Below, in pieces: positions 33,430 through 45,148 of a stretch of 64,000 bases of DNA. The position numbers and the translations under genes are program-made. The notes under the pieces were generated by a model. It saw nothing but the letters and a program-made list of their open reading frames with translations. It searched no databases and was not told where the DNA came from. Within the stretch, counting starts at the first letter, position 1. The number at the start of each line of letters is the position of its first letter. This stretch comes from Spongilla lacustris. Taxonomy: Eukaryota; Porifera; Demospongiae; Spongillida; Spongillidae. The stretch covers positions 5,878,023-5,942,022 of the forward strand of contig OX442415.1 in the NCBI GenBank assembly GCA_949361645.1. The letters run 5' to 3'.

Positions 33430-34620
33430 TTTAAGTCCAGGGTTAGAAATAACTTTCAGCCCCTACCACTATGTGCCCCTCTTCCGATACATCCATCTCA
33501 ATCATTATATTTATTATAGACTAAGTGTGTGTTTATATGCATTAATTTTTCTTTATTTGGTCATGTAGGCCCTATTGAATATGTGTTTGCCTGTCTACAA
33601 GTACAGTCATTATATACAATATGTAAAAATTTGCTTCAATTGACATAAAGGTGAGAATATCAAAATCCTGTAAACAAGTATGTTTTCAAGCTCTGATGTT
33701 ATTTTTACAACAGCAGTTTTTCTTTAGTACACAGTAGGGTGTTCTTTCTGTACATATTCATCACTTTCATTGTTATCAAAACTATAGGAGCTGTAGCATA
33801 ATAAACCAATCAATGGTCATTTACTGAGACAGGCAAATTAAAGAGGCTGCAATAAGCAGTCATATATGGGCTATATCTTTTACAACTGGCACGCACACAA
33901 AGGATTTGAAAATTTCATCTCACCTTATTTCCATCAACCTTGGCTGCTAGACGGCGCCAAGTGCAGCCTACAGCAATAGGTCTGATGCCACAGGATACAT
34001 ATGCACCATTTCCATCTCACCCCTTCCCACCCACACACCATTAATCCTTAATGACATTCCCCCCATTTATCTGTCAGGGTTCTTTTTGTGATACGGTTGT
34101 GGCTACAAGGGTGATGTGCATACTGTACATGTACATGTATAAGTCAGAGAGGGCTATTAGAATAGCACCAATCAAAGGGCTGCACAATAGGTGGAGTGTT
34201 TCCATAAACAATGTGAGTCCTGAGAGAAGAGCTCTGCCACCTCCCCTTGCCGATGTATTTATTGAATCTTTCAAATGGAATGGCCCCAACCCATTAATGC
34301 CAACAGCAGACCCATGAGGAAAAGAACGAATGCTGCCAGTAACTTGGTTTTCTAGAATGTGATGTAGTACTTCAGAAATGGAAGGTACATGTATAACCGT
34401 ATCAGGCATGATAAGCATAAAGGTGGTTTTGCTCCAAAGCTTCATCAGTACAATATGCAATTGTATCATTAGAACAAGCTAGACAAATCAATGGTTCATC
34501 AGTAATGACGTTAGAGGGTCATAAAACTTCAACTTCTTAATAGGATTTGGATTTGATGTTTGATTGGGACCATCACTTAGTTTTTGTTGAATGCTGCAAC
34601 TAAGGAGCCAGCATTACAAG
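33430..34620. repeat. Segment duplicated at 53420-53900 (partial)
   Basis: Blocks such as GTTTTCAAGCTCTGATGTTA, GACAGGCAAATTAAAG, CCTTGGCTGCTAGA and GGGACCATCACTTAGTT recur in order near 53430-53890. The RT relic at 34074-34469 is not in the second copy. Confidence 0.65.
34074..34469 (-). pseudogene. Reverse-transcriptase-domain fragment
   Basis: 131 minus-strand codons. The centre reads SIRSFPHGSAVGINGLGPFH then LKDSINTSARGGGRALLSGL and an end LIGAILIALSD. I recognise the pattern SFPxGSAxGxxGLxPxHLKD as the N-terminal part of an RT domain in retroelement-like proteins of invertebrates. The frame is isolated, lacks the catalytic YxDD part, and is therefore a relic. It is probably the same protein family as the C-terminal relics at 1935, 5027 and 61019. 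Confidence 0.6.
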
Positions 34621-34989
34621 TTGGCAATGAGAACTTATTTCAAGCTTCAATTTCATTCTTTGAAACTGCAAGAAAAGATAGACGCTAACTTAGAGGCACA
34701 TGATCCTTTGATCCTCGAGATATGCCAAACAGGTTTACTGATAAAACAATAGGTGAAGTGGGATCATAAAGTGTTGATACATATGTAATTGAGGCTAGGG
34801 GTGGAAAGCAAGGCTTCAAAATTTGCTGGTGTTGGTATAGCAGGTATATGTAGGTAATTGGTGAGAATCACCACAACGCGCTGCAGTAGGACCGTGCTAA
34901 CATATCATTTTGAACGCAAGCAGGACATTTGTAATTTGTAAAATGCAGTTGAAATGCTTAGGCCATGGCTACTGAACTAAATACATGTA

Positions 34990-35500
34990 CGGCGAGTTAA
35001 ATGTTCTACTCCACAGAACGGGTTTTAATTCGTAGAAGGAATTTGCCCGCCCGGATTTTTTTTATTTATGACAAGAGTACAACGTTTTACATTACTACGT
35101 AGCCAATAACTACCCTAAAATTTAATAACATGCGCTGGTTGTGCTCCTTTTATACGACAGGTGCAAGCATAGCATATTACAAGTTGGGATTAGTTTTATC
35201 TCCAGGAAGTTACTTGTGAGGTACGTGCCAATCCAAAACGGTAGGTGAATAGTCGGCCGGCGTGCACTACCCTATAGGCTATAGGTCCAGTTACTGAGTT
35301 AGGATGTCAATCTGCCATCGTTCCGCACAAATAGCAAAGGTACCAGAGATGCTCAAGTATACGCAGAAAATGTACAATACGGGTGTCTTTCGAATCATAA
35401 ATGTCTGTATGTGTTGTGTGGATGTGTGTGACGTTTTTTCAACCACCAACACATCTCACTCTTTCTATAGCCAAATTGTTTCAGTTCTACGCAAAATATG
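34990..35500. repeat. Upstream block shared by modules B and E
   Basis: GAGGTACGTGCCAATCCAAAA, the GCCGGCG..GTGC stretch and CACATCTCACTCTTTCTATAG recur in the same order at about 59860-60135, upstream of module E. Confidence 0.65.
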
Positions 35501-36693
35501 AGCTTTTAGTTGCGGATATTCACGTAATTTTTTGTGTGTACTCGCTCCCTTTTGAATACATGCACTTCAATAATAATTTATAATACAGGGACATAAAATA
35601 CAGTGCCAAGCCTTGCAGGACTGTACTAGATGAGATGTTAGGCAAGCCCAGGACTGTACTAACAACTGTTAAGACTGTAGTGACACATCAAAGGCCACCA
35701 ATGGCATGTAAATCTTTCATTCCCTCTAGGAAATCTGCTAATTTGGTGCTTGAAGTCATCTACACAATAATCTTGTTCATTTCACACATTAGACAATATT
35801 TGAATATGGACAAGTCATGCAAATCAAGTGAGTATCAACTTGCAAATCACTTTCTAACAACAAGAGATTTCATCTAATGATTAATTTACTGCATGCAGAT
35901 GTTTGATTTGTGTGATTATTTCTGTTGCACCATGTGTGTAGTTAGGTCCATAACATGCATGTAACCATGCAGCTAAAGCTTAACAAGTAAGCAATTGTAA
36001 ACAAATACACACAAAATGATTGAAACCACAAAAAATTCTTAAGAGGGATAAAATATTATGAAGAATGGTTCTTGCATTTTGGATTCAATTAAGCAGAATG
36101 TGACCCACTTGGCTTGCTACTAGCTCTTATTAATTACTGATAAATGCTTCAGTGTATTGCTGCTCTGTGTGTTGTGAAGGGCTCTGAATAAAAGTAATAC
36201 TCTTGTCAACTTGTGATGCCTATTTGTACCTAAGTCACTTTTTTAGCTGTATATTAGAATAGTCAACCTTTTCCAATCATCGGTTCTTATATGTACTAAT
36301 GTCATCCTATCTAATTACTGACAATGCATGCACAAACTCAAAGCCCTGCTATCGTCCAGTAATTTTTTGTGATGGACTTGGATTTACTTGTAGCTTCAAT
36401 ATGGTATATTAAATGCAAACAGTATAATTTTATATACCATATTGGAGGCATTTAGCATTTGTCTGTACACATGTATCCTAATGAGAATTGCATAAACATG
36501 TTCTCTAGCTCTATATTGTCGGGAAGATTCTATCAAGGCCTACATCCTGATGTTATTTTTATACCTGTCAAGCGCAAGTAAGTACCTGCAATGATTACTG
36601 GTATAGTATGTAGCATATAATCAGATTCACAGAATTTTTATGTAATTCGAATCTCCATGCAATTACTACATAACATATTTTCCTCATCTTCAG

Positions 36694-37002
36694 GTACTAC
36701 TGGCTATGTAATCCTCTCTCCACCTCAGAGCTACACAGTATTTCAGTACAATGCTCCAGCTGTTTTCAACTGTTCTGGAGACGGATCTACAATAGGTTGG
36801 GTTTTAAATGGAAGTGCTTATGGTCAATTACATCAACAAAGAGGAATAGCAGTCGCACAAAGTGGGACTGGTGCTACTGTCACATCTACCCTCGACATCC
36901 AAGCTAGTGCTACCAACAACAACACAGAAATTATCTGTAAAGTGGCAGATGGCAGTTTCACCAATGTACAGACCAGTAATTCATCAATATTTACTGTTCA
37001 GG
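36694..37002 (+). CDS. Module B Ig exon, open
   Basis: 103 codons, phase 1-1, AG|GTACTACTGG to GG|GTAAGA. It has AVFNCSGDGS, the Trp in TIGWVLNGSAY, and NNTEIICKVADG. It is closest to the Ig of module A. The exon itself is intact. Confidence 0.8.
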
Positions 37003-37278
37003 GTAAGAGTAATGAAAGCTATAACGCCAAAATAGAGTTCCATTTATTCTGATATAACTTTGACATGGAAAAATATTACTGTTAAAAATATACTGAATTG
37101 CAATGTATTCCAATTATAATCTGGTCGCATATCTTAACCACTACTAGACCTTGCAATTGATATGGCGTGAGAATCATTAAGCCTGTTGCAGTACGATGCT
37201 CACATTGCTTCATCACACATGACCTTCTTTGTGCATCACATAAGTACTACACCTTTAGCTTAATTATTTACCTTCTAG

Positions 37279-37349
37279 GTCCTCTTGATGCTCCATACAA
37301 CTTCTCAGTAGTCAGGTCCAACACATACTTCAATCTTACATGTAGATAG
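37279..37349 (+). pseudogene. Module B FN3 stub
   Basis: An acceptor TTTACCTTCTAG precedes GPLDAPYNFSVVRSNTYFNL, then TCR and TAG. The rest of the domain is missing. Confidence 0.8.
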
Positions 37350-38610
37350 CAGTAACCCATAGTTGCATATCTGGGCATAAGGCTTATTGTTATTAAAATT
37401 TATAAAAGTTCAGCTATGTAAAGTACAATGAAGGTACTAGGTGGTGTCTTTACAAAGACAATCTTTATGGCACACCTTGTACTCCATTATACCCTCATAA
37501 TGGATACAAAAGCTTTGCAGACTGACGTGGCATACACAGGTGGTACGTAGTTGTGGCTGTACATGTGTGCTCAGTCTCAGAAGGAAGTGCTGGTGCATTT
37601 TCAGAGCTGCGTGTGAATGTATGACATGCAAGAAAGTGTCAAAGATGAAAACCTGCAGTAATTGAATGTGGCTGCTCATGACAGATTGTGGAGGGAATTA
37701 CTACAATCCCCAACATGTAAGATGTTATCAATAACTCTGCAGCTGGCAGAATTTTTTTTTCAAAGCAGTACTTCGATATAATGGTAGCACAAAAAGGTAT
37801 AGTTCTACGCCCTGCTGTTCAATGATTCTCGAGCCCTCTATAGCTTCTGTGGTTGTTTGGCACAGCATGCTTACTATATGTATAATTATTATATGTAAAA
37901 CTCTCAGAACACAATTGATGTGTCCCTCAAACATAATACAAAAATATTGCTAAGTGCTGCATGCAGAAATGCTGACGTGTGATTTTTTTCTTATTTCCAC
38001 TGACACCGCAATTCCAGCACACACTTCCCTGCACTATAATTACAGTTGTGTTGCTTCAAGCTAGTCAAATACATACGTGTCCTTGTAATTAACATATTCT
38101 GTCATATTATTAAAGTGTGTACAGTACATTTTGGCTGAATGGAAATGCTTATGATTCAGCAATATATATAACAATAGTTATGTACCATTGTGTATTAAAT
38201 GATAAAGCATGGCATAACTGTGGCTGAGTTTATGGTTCCTATGGTGCACACAAGCACCACAGTGAACAGCCCTTAGCAGCTGTTGTGCACAGTCCTTAGC
38301 AGCTGGGAAAAACATGCTCCTGTACTAATGTACAGTTATGCAAAAATGAATTACAATGTAACTCAAACCAGGGCCTGCTAGTCTGCAATATTACATGAAG
38401 ATGTTGATTTTCAGAGAACTTGAATATCATGACTATATATGCATTAGTATCAACACGGACGTCATTGCTGCATTACATAATGTGAGATGAAGAAACAAAA
38501 ATGCATTCTTTGTACTGTTTGAGGGTAGCAGTGCCCTAACAAACTATTGCTAGCTCTAAAACAGGTCACATGCTTGCAGCACCTGTGCATGTGCTATCAA
38601 TGTGTGTACA
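37350..38610. other. No gene seen
   Basis: Unique DNA between modules B and C, not found in the duplicate at module D. No supported feature. Confidence 0.5.
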
Positions 38611-39600
38611 TCTCACAATCTGACCAAGCCAAATGTGATCACATCATGCCAAGGTGACATGCTTAATACAATAGTCAGTCACAACCAATTGGATGTAGTT
38701 GTTTAAAAGGTTGCTTGAAGGGAGGAGGTGGGAGGGGGGTGAGATGAGGGAGAGAGTTAGGTGCAGACACTATGGTGGCCTGAATGGTTTTTAATAAACA
38801 TTTCTCTTCCCCCTCACAACATGTGTTCTGTTGGTGTTATATGTATATCTTAGGAAGAAACATGTATCAAAGAATGTGTGACTTCAAGGATGGATGTGCT
38901 GTATTGTGTTCACCTTATCCTCCCCAGGAAGGGCCCTAGCAACAGGATGTTATGATGGAACATGTTGATGCCGCATGTGTATGAGTATTGTTGGCCCGAG
39001 AGTTGTCATGCATTACATGTATGTACATGTATGGTATACAGTGTACATGCACATGTGGTTATTTTATAAGTAAATACATTACAACAAATGTCCTCTCAGC
39101 CATACTACCAGAATTTTGATATTAATAATACTCATAATCAGAACTGCTTTTTTTCTTAAATGCAGTAATATATTCATACATGACATACACTTTCTATTAC
39201 TATTGATTCAGTCTATTGTGTATTATGTATCGTAACAATATCTCATATTGCAACCCAATGCAACTCACCATTCTGCACTGGACCCACGAATGGTGCTTGG
39301 AAATGTAGGGATTAGATATCATGATTGCCACAAGGTATACAAAGCTGAAAAGTTAGGAATTTTGCACAGGAACATTTAGTATAGAGTGGTTGATTTTAGA
39401 TACTCAAAGACTTCATTTACATCTACATGTATACATGTATAACAATTAATTAACAAACTATGCAAATAGCAGCAGCGTTTTGTAAAATATTTTACCATCA
39501 GCTGTGCTCTTGTACATCACAAGAGCATATGCAGTAACAAATCCACACACCAGTGTAATCTTTCTATGTGCTACTGTCATCAAAATAGTATTGTGACTGT

Positions 39601-39716
39601 CTAATGCACCACTCCATATGCAGGACATTGTTCCATATCCTTGATATCCGAGGAAGTCCTTTTGTTGACTACTTCATATGCATGGTTCTCTTCCATTTGA
39701 ATGTTCTCCAAATGAT
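39601..39716 (-). CDS. Module C cytoplasmic tail exon
   Basis: Reads HLENIQMEENHAYEVVNKRT then SSDIKDMEQCPAYGVVH and TAG. The tyrosines in AYEVV and AYGVV have Val at +3 but lack the hydrophobic -2 residue of a strict ITIM. Confidence 0.8.
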
Positions 39717-39775
39717 CTGTTCAATATGATTGTGGAGTATTTACATACATGTAACACAAATACTACAAACTGTAC

Positions 39776-39871
39776 CTTTGTGTTTGCACTTGATGTAGAA
39801 ACCTAAGCAGACCACACCCACAATAGCTGATATTATTAGTACTGTCACTCCACTGATTGCTCCATACACTA
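39776..39871 (-). CDS. Module C transmembrane exon
   Basis: 32 codons, phase 1-1: VYGAISGVTVLIISAIVGVV then CLGFYIKCKHKG. A helix followed by a basic anchor. Confidence 0.8.
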
Positions 39872-39940
39872 CTGCATGTACATATAAGATGCAACAATAT
39901 TAAAACATACACTTGATATATGAATAGTACATTACCTTAC

Positions 39941-40048
39941 CAATAGAATTACTTGTTTTTGAATTTGAATACGTGATACTTCTACTGTATAATGACAATG
40001 ACACCAATGATGTCATTAGCAAGGTGATTGGAACCTCTGCTTGCTTCC
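39941..40048 (-). CDS. Module C stalk exon
   Basis: 36 codons, open: KQAEVPITLLMTSLVSLSLY then SRSITYSNSKTSNSIG. Ser/Thr-rich, donor GTAAGG intact. The following intron is only 69 bases. Confidence 0.75.
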
Positions 40049-40160
40049 CTGTACAAGTATTATGCCACAATTGATAATTCAGTGTAGTTAAACTTGGTAT
40101 GCAATACAATTATAACAGTTGAATCGATAGTTTTGTTGAGTGCTACCATAAAGTACTTAC

Positions 40161-40508
40161 TAAATTGATTTCTGTGATAAATGTATTCAGTTCTATTTCC
40201 GATCCCAGCTCCATTAATTGCAGCAAATATAAATACAATTGTATCACCATAGTCCATGATGGTCTTATTAGTACCATTTAGTAAAGGGTCAGTTAAATCA
40301 ACTGATGAGGTACATGTCCTTGGGAAGGTACAGTCTGGATCACTGGGGATGGTCTTACATCCATATATGGTGATATTGGTACATAGGGTGTAATTGAATA
40401 TATCAGGATAGTATCCTGTGACGTTGAGAGTGAAGGGAGCACCCCAGGAGAGTATGAATATGGTACTATTGAATGCTGCTGAGAAGTTGTATGGAGCATC
40501 AAGTGGAC
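40161..40508 (-). CDS. Module C FN3 exon
   Basis: 116 codons, open, phase 1-1. Starts GPLDAPYNFSAAFNSTIFIL then SWGAPF. Cysteines are conserved (YTLCTN, YGCKTI, DCTF, RTCTSS). Donor GTAAGT. Confidence 0.85.
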
Positions 40509-40619
40509 CTATCAAGTTAATGGCATATGTAGAACATTTGTAGGAAATAAAACTAATCATACACACACACGATGTATTGTAGAAGTTCAATGAGATCCAG
40601 TACAGCAATTCATTATGTA

Positions 40620-41740
40620 TTTAACAACACAAACACATAAGTGGTGTTAATGATAAGCATGTGGGCATTGCTAAGATCATAGTGATCAATTTAGGATAAT
40701 GCTTACAACAGGTAACTTGGCAAATATGTGCTTATAAATTCACTATTCATTTGTGTGAACAGATGTGATTGATGGTGCCTATTGCCTATTGAGAACAGGT
40801 AAAGAAAGTGCCAACATTTTTCCTCATCTGTCCTACCCTCATCTCAACCATGTACAGGTGCATTACCTTGGGGCTGATGCTTTTAAAGTCATTGGACCTG
40901 ACAATAGCTCAGCACCCTGTGTGGTCCACACCCCACTCCTCTCTGGCAGTGAGGTCAATGCCCCATGATAGCTCAATCTTTTTTCAGGTATTCTCACATT
41001 GGAATTAGTAAATTCTCCACCTTGTAGAGCAGAGCAAGCTATGGATCTGCTGAGTAGTCATTAAACTATTGCATTGTTGGTGCCAGAACTTGACCATGTT
41101 ATTGAAGGCATGAAATAACTTTGATAATATCTTACAAAACATATAACAACATGGCAAGGCATTGCGGGAGTTTTGTTTTATTTGGATCAACATTGATCCC
41201 TTCTTGGTCAACTATGTGACCCAGAAATTTAACCGATGACTGGTTAAACACTCTCAGTAAGTTCACCGTACCATTTAGAATTCAGCGAAATGATTTATCC
41301 AAACAAGAGTCGCCAGCTAGGGTACATTAATATATTCATTATTTCAGGCATAGACAGTGGAAGGTGTTTAACACACTTTCAATGCAATGAGAAATGGAGC
41401 AATGCTTGAAATGGATGGCTAATTTAAAAAAATTTCCAAGAAAAGATTTCTCAACTCATAATAGAGCCTGGTGCATGTTCCTACATAAATGTGATTAGAA
41501 AGATTTTTGCCATTTTGTATGGACATTAATGGAGTGAGGGGAAGCTAGGTCATGATTACTTTCTCACTTTTGACCTCACAGGGCTTGCCATCTCCACAGG
41601 TAAGGCCAAATCTGTTGTATTGACTGAGCTGTAAAGCAGATTGAACCTACAGTCCATGGAACTGCAGTCGTGCCCTTTTGCTATGCTCAGGATGCTATAA
41701 ATTTGGCCTCACTGCCTAATACCTATTGCATCTACACCAT
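40620..41740. other. Intron of module C, no other gene seen
   Basis: The Ig-FN3 intron. The open frames at 40765-41008 are unsupported, although the same DNA is conserved in module D (56170-56400). Confidence 0.5.
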
Positions 41741-41776
41741 GTACATTTTAATGTATTGAGTTATTAATATTCTCAC

Positions 41777-42089
41777 CTTGAATAGTCAGATTAGCTGGTT
41801 CACTGGTCTGTATATTGGTGAAAGTGCCATCTACCACTTTACACATCACTTCTGTGTTGTTGTTGGTAGAATTAGATGGGATGTAGAGAGTAGATGAGAC
41901 TGCACCCCCAGTGGGTGTTGCAGGGACAAGTCTTATTCCCCTTTGTGCATGTATTGTATATATAAGCACTTCCATTCAAATACCAGCCAACTGAATATCC
42001 ATCTCCAGTACAGTAGAAAACAGCTGAAGCATTGTTCTCAAATACTGTGTAGTTCCCTTAAGGTATGAGGACTACATAGCCAGTAGTAC
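41777..42089 (-). pseudogene. Module C Ig exon with stop and frameshift
   Basis: Starts like the others (TTGYVVLIP), then TAA, then NYTVFENNASAVFYCTGDGY and the Trp in VGWYLNGSAY. A frame change follows, then IHAQRGIRLVPATP and NNNTEVMCKVVDG. 313 bases against 312 in module D. Confidence 0.85.
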
Positions 42090-42294
42090 CTGAAGAAAGT
42101 AGTTATGGTACAGGTGTTTTGATAGAGTAATAACATCTGTACATGGTTATGGTGTTGCATTTTAAATGAAAAATCCATCAAATAACAGTAAGGATTTCAA
42201 TGATGAAAGGGTTGTTGACAAAGCATCTAATGCATGGCTATGTCTGCTCCCTTGTGAGGAATATAATAATAAGCAATAAAATGATTGTACTTAC

Positions 42295-42343
42295 CTTTAA
42301 GGTGTAGACACAACATCAAGTAGAAAGCAGTCCTCAATTGCAT
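42295..42343 (-). CDS. Module C signal-peptide exon
   Basis: 49 bases: MQLRTAFYLMLCLHLK, then phase-1 donor GTAAGT. The ATG follows ACATCATAG, as in module D. Confidence 0.75.
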
Positions 42344-42894
42344 CTATGATGTAAAGTATCTATGTATGATTAGGACATGTATGTACACATCTAGTTCAGT
42401 GCAATCAAAGTCTTTTTAAACAAGCTGTATATAAAAAGTATGTACCCTATCATAAAACATTTTCTGCATTTCTGCATATGGCAGTAACCAGTATAGTGCC
42501 CAAACACTAAATGACCATATTGGACCACCAGAAGTGGTATAACGTCAAGAAGAAAATTACCAGCATATAATGTATTTGAGCCAATGTCATGTGCTAGAAG
42601 TGTGATCATGTGACTGTGTAACTCATGAGAATAACAGACAATAAAGTAATATACACATTGGGGCACTGATGCCATGGGAATACTCGTCTATAATACCTGA
42701 AATAAATTAATTTACTGTAACAGCCAGTTTCATTCAATTCTTACACATAATAGTCTTTTTTGCAAATCTCACCTGTGGAAAAAAACGAGGGCAAAAAGAT
42801 GACCTTTTATAATCTACCTATATATCCTCTGGTGCTGGTTAACATTGTTCTCTTTCTAGTACAAGTAATGGAAATCAAGTTGTATTAGAGCCAG

Positions 42895-43730
42895 ATAGGT
42901 GAAATAAGCTGAAATTGGGGACCACAGCAAAGGGAGGGGCTATATCAGTATATGGCCTTCGTGAGGGTAAGGGAACGTCTACAAGCTACAGGATATTCAC
43001 ACATAAATATTCGTACCAGTACGTAGAATGTCGATTCATCCAGTCCCATGTGATGTAGTGTTTATAATTCTGTATACGTACACAAGTTACATTGTCAAAA
43101 CTATTTCGAAAAATAAGCGTCAATATGACGTAGACTTGCATGTACATGTGCATCCCATAACATGTCGTGCACAAATTGTAACATATATTCGTGCATATAT
43201 TCAGTACACATAATAAAAAAATACAATGCTAGTGAAAATGAAATCGTGGATTTGGTGCAATTTACTTTAATATGCTTTTTTTTTTAATCGACTAAAAAAA
43301 CTGGAAACAAATGATTGCAGTCAGTAATAGTGAACCTAAATTGATCTTAAAAGCACAACTACACAATAATAGTGTATTGGTAAGGTATACGCATATGCTA
43401 GTATAAAAAAATGCCAAAATGTGGTGCAATTACAATGTATATGTTAGCTTTACATATAGCACTAGAAAATACTATACATCAGACTCACGGAAGTGTGAAG
43501 TTTCTATATGTAGAGCAACGCAAAGCTGGTAATTGTATCTGTGTCAGATGGGAATCACGTTGAAATAAGCTGAAATTGCATGGGGACCACAGCGAAGGGA
43601 GGGGCTATATGGCCTTCGTGATGGTAAGGGAACGTCTAAGAGCTACAGGATATTCACACATAAATATTCGTACCAGTACGTAGAATGTCTATTCATCCAG
43701 TCCCATGTGATGTAGCGCTTTTATTCTGTA
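42895..43730. repeat. Duplicated upstream block with inserted DNA
   Basis: GAAATAAGCTGAAATTG ... CCAGTCCCATGTGATGTAG occurs at 42900-43057 and again at 43563-43716. Module D has only one copy (58434-58590). The DNA between (43220-43530) matches 52190-52680. Confidence 0.75.
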
Positions 43731-44419
43731 CACAAGTTACATTGTCAAAACTATTTCGAAATATGACGTAGACTTGCATGTACTTGTGCTTCCCATATTA
43801 ACATGTCGTACACTAATTTTAACATATATTCGAGCATATATTCATTCATAAAGTTCACAATGAACTATAATAATCATCAGCTCAGAATACACACTCAAAA
43901 TAAACTCAAAATGTGCTCAGTTGAACTACGTTAGATATGTATTCCACTGGCGGTCGAGTGTTATGCTGCAAGGGGTCCAGAGGCTTTAAAGCTTTCTCAC
44001 ACGTAGGTACTCGTTTAGCAATTCGTGGGAATACCTCTACATCTATGGCATTGGCTGACCTCTTTGGCCAGCTATTCACTAGTTAGAGCTAATTAGCCTA
44101 ATGCTCGTGCCATTCTGAGTCGTTCCTATTCCCACCTTGTGCAGCAGGTGGATGAACTTTGTGTGTAATTGTTTGTTAATGTATTGGTGAATAGTGTTAC
44201 AATAGTCAACTATAAATTTGCAGATATCCATTATTGACCTGAGGATCATATCTCTATAACTCTATCCATGCATCCTTCGCAAATGCGCAATTTGCGAGCG
44301 ATTATCTAGGTTTATCTCATTCAGCTGACATCCATTTAGTTGACTTTCATTTCATAAAGCTATGATTCGGAATGCATGGTATGAAATTTTATACAAATTT
44401 AAAGGTTACAAGATATAAA

Positions 44420-44675
44420 AACATTCTCTCTGAGAAAGTGATTTGAAGGCAATGGTGGTGTAAAAAGGAAGGGAACAAGGGATCAAAGATGGTACAATTT
44501 TTTGAAAAGTCCTATATTTAGCACTTTCGTAGTATGTATAAATTTTACATTGCTAAATATAGGACTATTCAAAAAAATTGTACCATCTTTGATCATTTGT
44601 TCCCTTCCTTTTTACACCACCATTGCCTTCAAATCCTATATACCACTAACTTTCTCAGAGAGAATGTTTTTATAT
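44420..44675. repeat. Palindrome at the left of the element, copy 2
   Basis: Outer arms match copy 1. The inner stem (AAAGATGGTACAATTTTTTG ... CCTATATTTAGCA) pairs with its own partner and differs from copy 1. Confidence 0.9.
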
Positions 44676-44833
44676 CTTGTTTCATTCATTTTTTTTGTGA
44701 CTACTTGTATATAGGTGTACATGTACTTTGCAACCCGTACATACTAGTACAATGTACAAGTAAATACAATTGTGTGACAAAATCCAGCCGTTGTAATTCC
44801 CATGTTTATTGCCTAGCAACACAATGTTTACAG

Positions 44834-45148
44834 TTATGTTACATTTGCAGCTGTTCTAGATCGAAACTCGCGCGCCAAGCTTTGCCTCTTAGAAGCTCGT
44901 TTCTCGTCTGAGTTCAGTTCATAACGCCGCCTCTTAGAAGTTCGCACCGCAACAGAATTCTTTTCCTGTCGCCACCTCTTAGAAGCTCGGTTCGACTCCA
45001 GATTTGCTATGTACATGTCACGAGCAGACGCCCGCCTTTGTTCAGCATCAGCATCGTACCGAACTTGGGAGGACTCTAACTCATAGTCTCGATTTAGGAC
45101 GTATTCCTCGTGTCGCTTTTTTCCCCTCTTTCGTTCCCGTGAAGGCAT
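44834..45148 (-). CDS. Basic RASKR repeat protein of the element
   Basis: 104 residues from MPSRERKRGKKRHEEYVLNR. It continues RYDADAEQRRASARDMYIAN, LESNRASKRWRQEKNSVAVR and TSKRRRYELNSDEKRASKRQ. Repeats of the form N..RASKRxxxExN are visible at least twice. It is strongly basic. It is longer than the copy at 14479-14751, which has lost the last repeat. Such repeats head larger mobile-element proteins in sponges as I recall. No catalytic domain is present here. A nucleic-acid-binding role is only a guess from charge. Confidence 0.6.
   Translation of the reverse strand: MPSRERKRGKKRHEEYVLNRDYELESSQVRYDADAEQRRASARDMYIANLESNRASKRWRQEKNSVAVRTSKRRRYELNSDEKRASKRQSLAREFRSRTAANVT

Larger units (their letters stand above)
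36550..37349 (+). pseudogene. Module B: Ig plus truncated FN3
   Basis: Three pieces in the A order. A signal-like exon (36550-36577) reads MLFLYLSSA and ends GTAAGT in phase 1. A full Ig exon is at 36694-37002. An FN3 exon at 37279-37349 ends in TAG after about 23 codons, just where homology with the other modules stops. The signal core is homologous to that of C and D, but the aligned ancestral start is lost, leaving only nine residues. No stalk, membrane or tail exon follows before module C on the other strand. If expressed at all it would be one Ig domain with a short tail. More likely it is a fragment left by a rearrangement. The region is absent from the duplicate around module D. Confidence 0.65.
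39601..42343 (-). pseudogene. Module C: Ig-FN3 receptor with YxxV tail, Ig exon broken
   Basis: Six minus-strand exons, listed 5' to 3' on the gene: 42295-42343 signal, 41777-42089 Ig, 40161-40508 FN3, 39941-40048 stalk, 39776-39871 membrane, 39601-39716 tail. Phase-1 introns throughout. The Ig exon has an in-frame TAA (42058-42060) where module D has Gln, plus a one-base shift near 41955, so the full protein cannot be made. All later exons are open. Skipping the Ig exon would not restore the frame, because its 313 bases are not a multiple of three. By architecture it was a single-pass receptor whose tail holds two tyrosines with Val at +3 (YEVV, YGVV). It is nearly identical in layout to module D. 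Confidence 0.8.
38611..44400. repeat. Segmental duplication, copy containing module C
   Basis: Collinear with about 53902-59270, in the same orientation. Examples are TCTCACAATCTGACCAAGCC at 38611/53903 and TCGCAAATGCGCAATTTGCG at 44277/59130. It carries all of module C and its upstream DNA. The copies differ by small indels, and this one has an extra tandem repeat and inserted DNA at about 43210-43560. Confidence 0.85.

Noticed and set aside
40765..41008. Extra exon between Ig and FN3 of module C
   Set aside because: The frame is partly conserved in module D DNA, but has no splice sites or codon-level conservation and breaks in D. It is ordinary duplicated intron.
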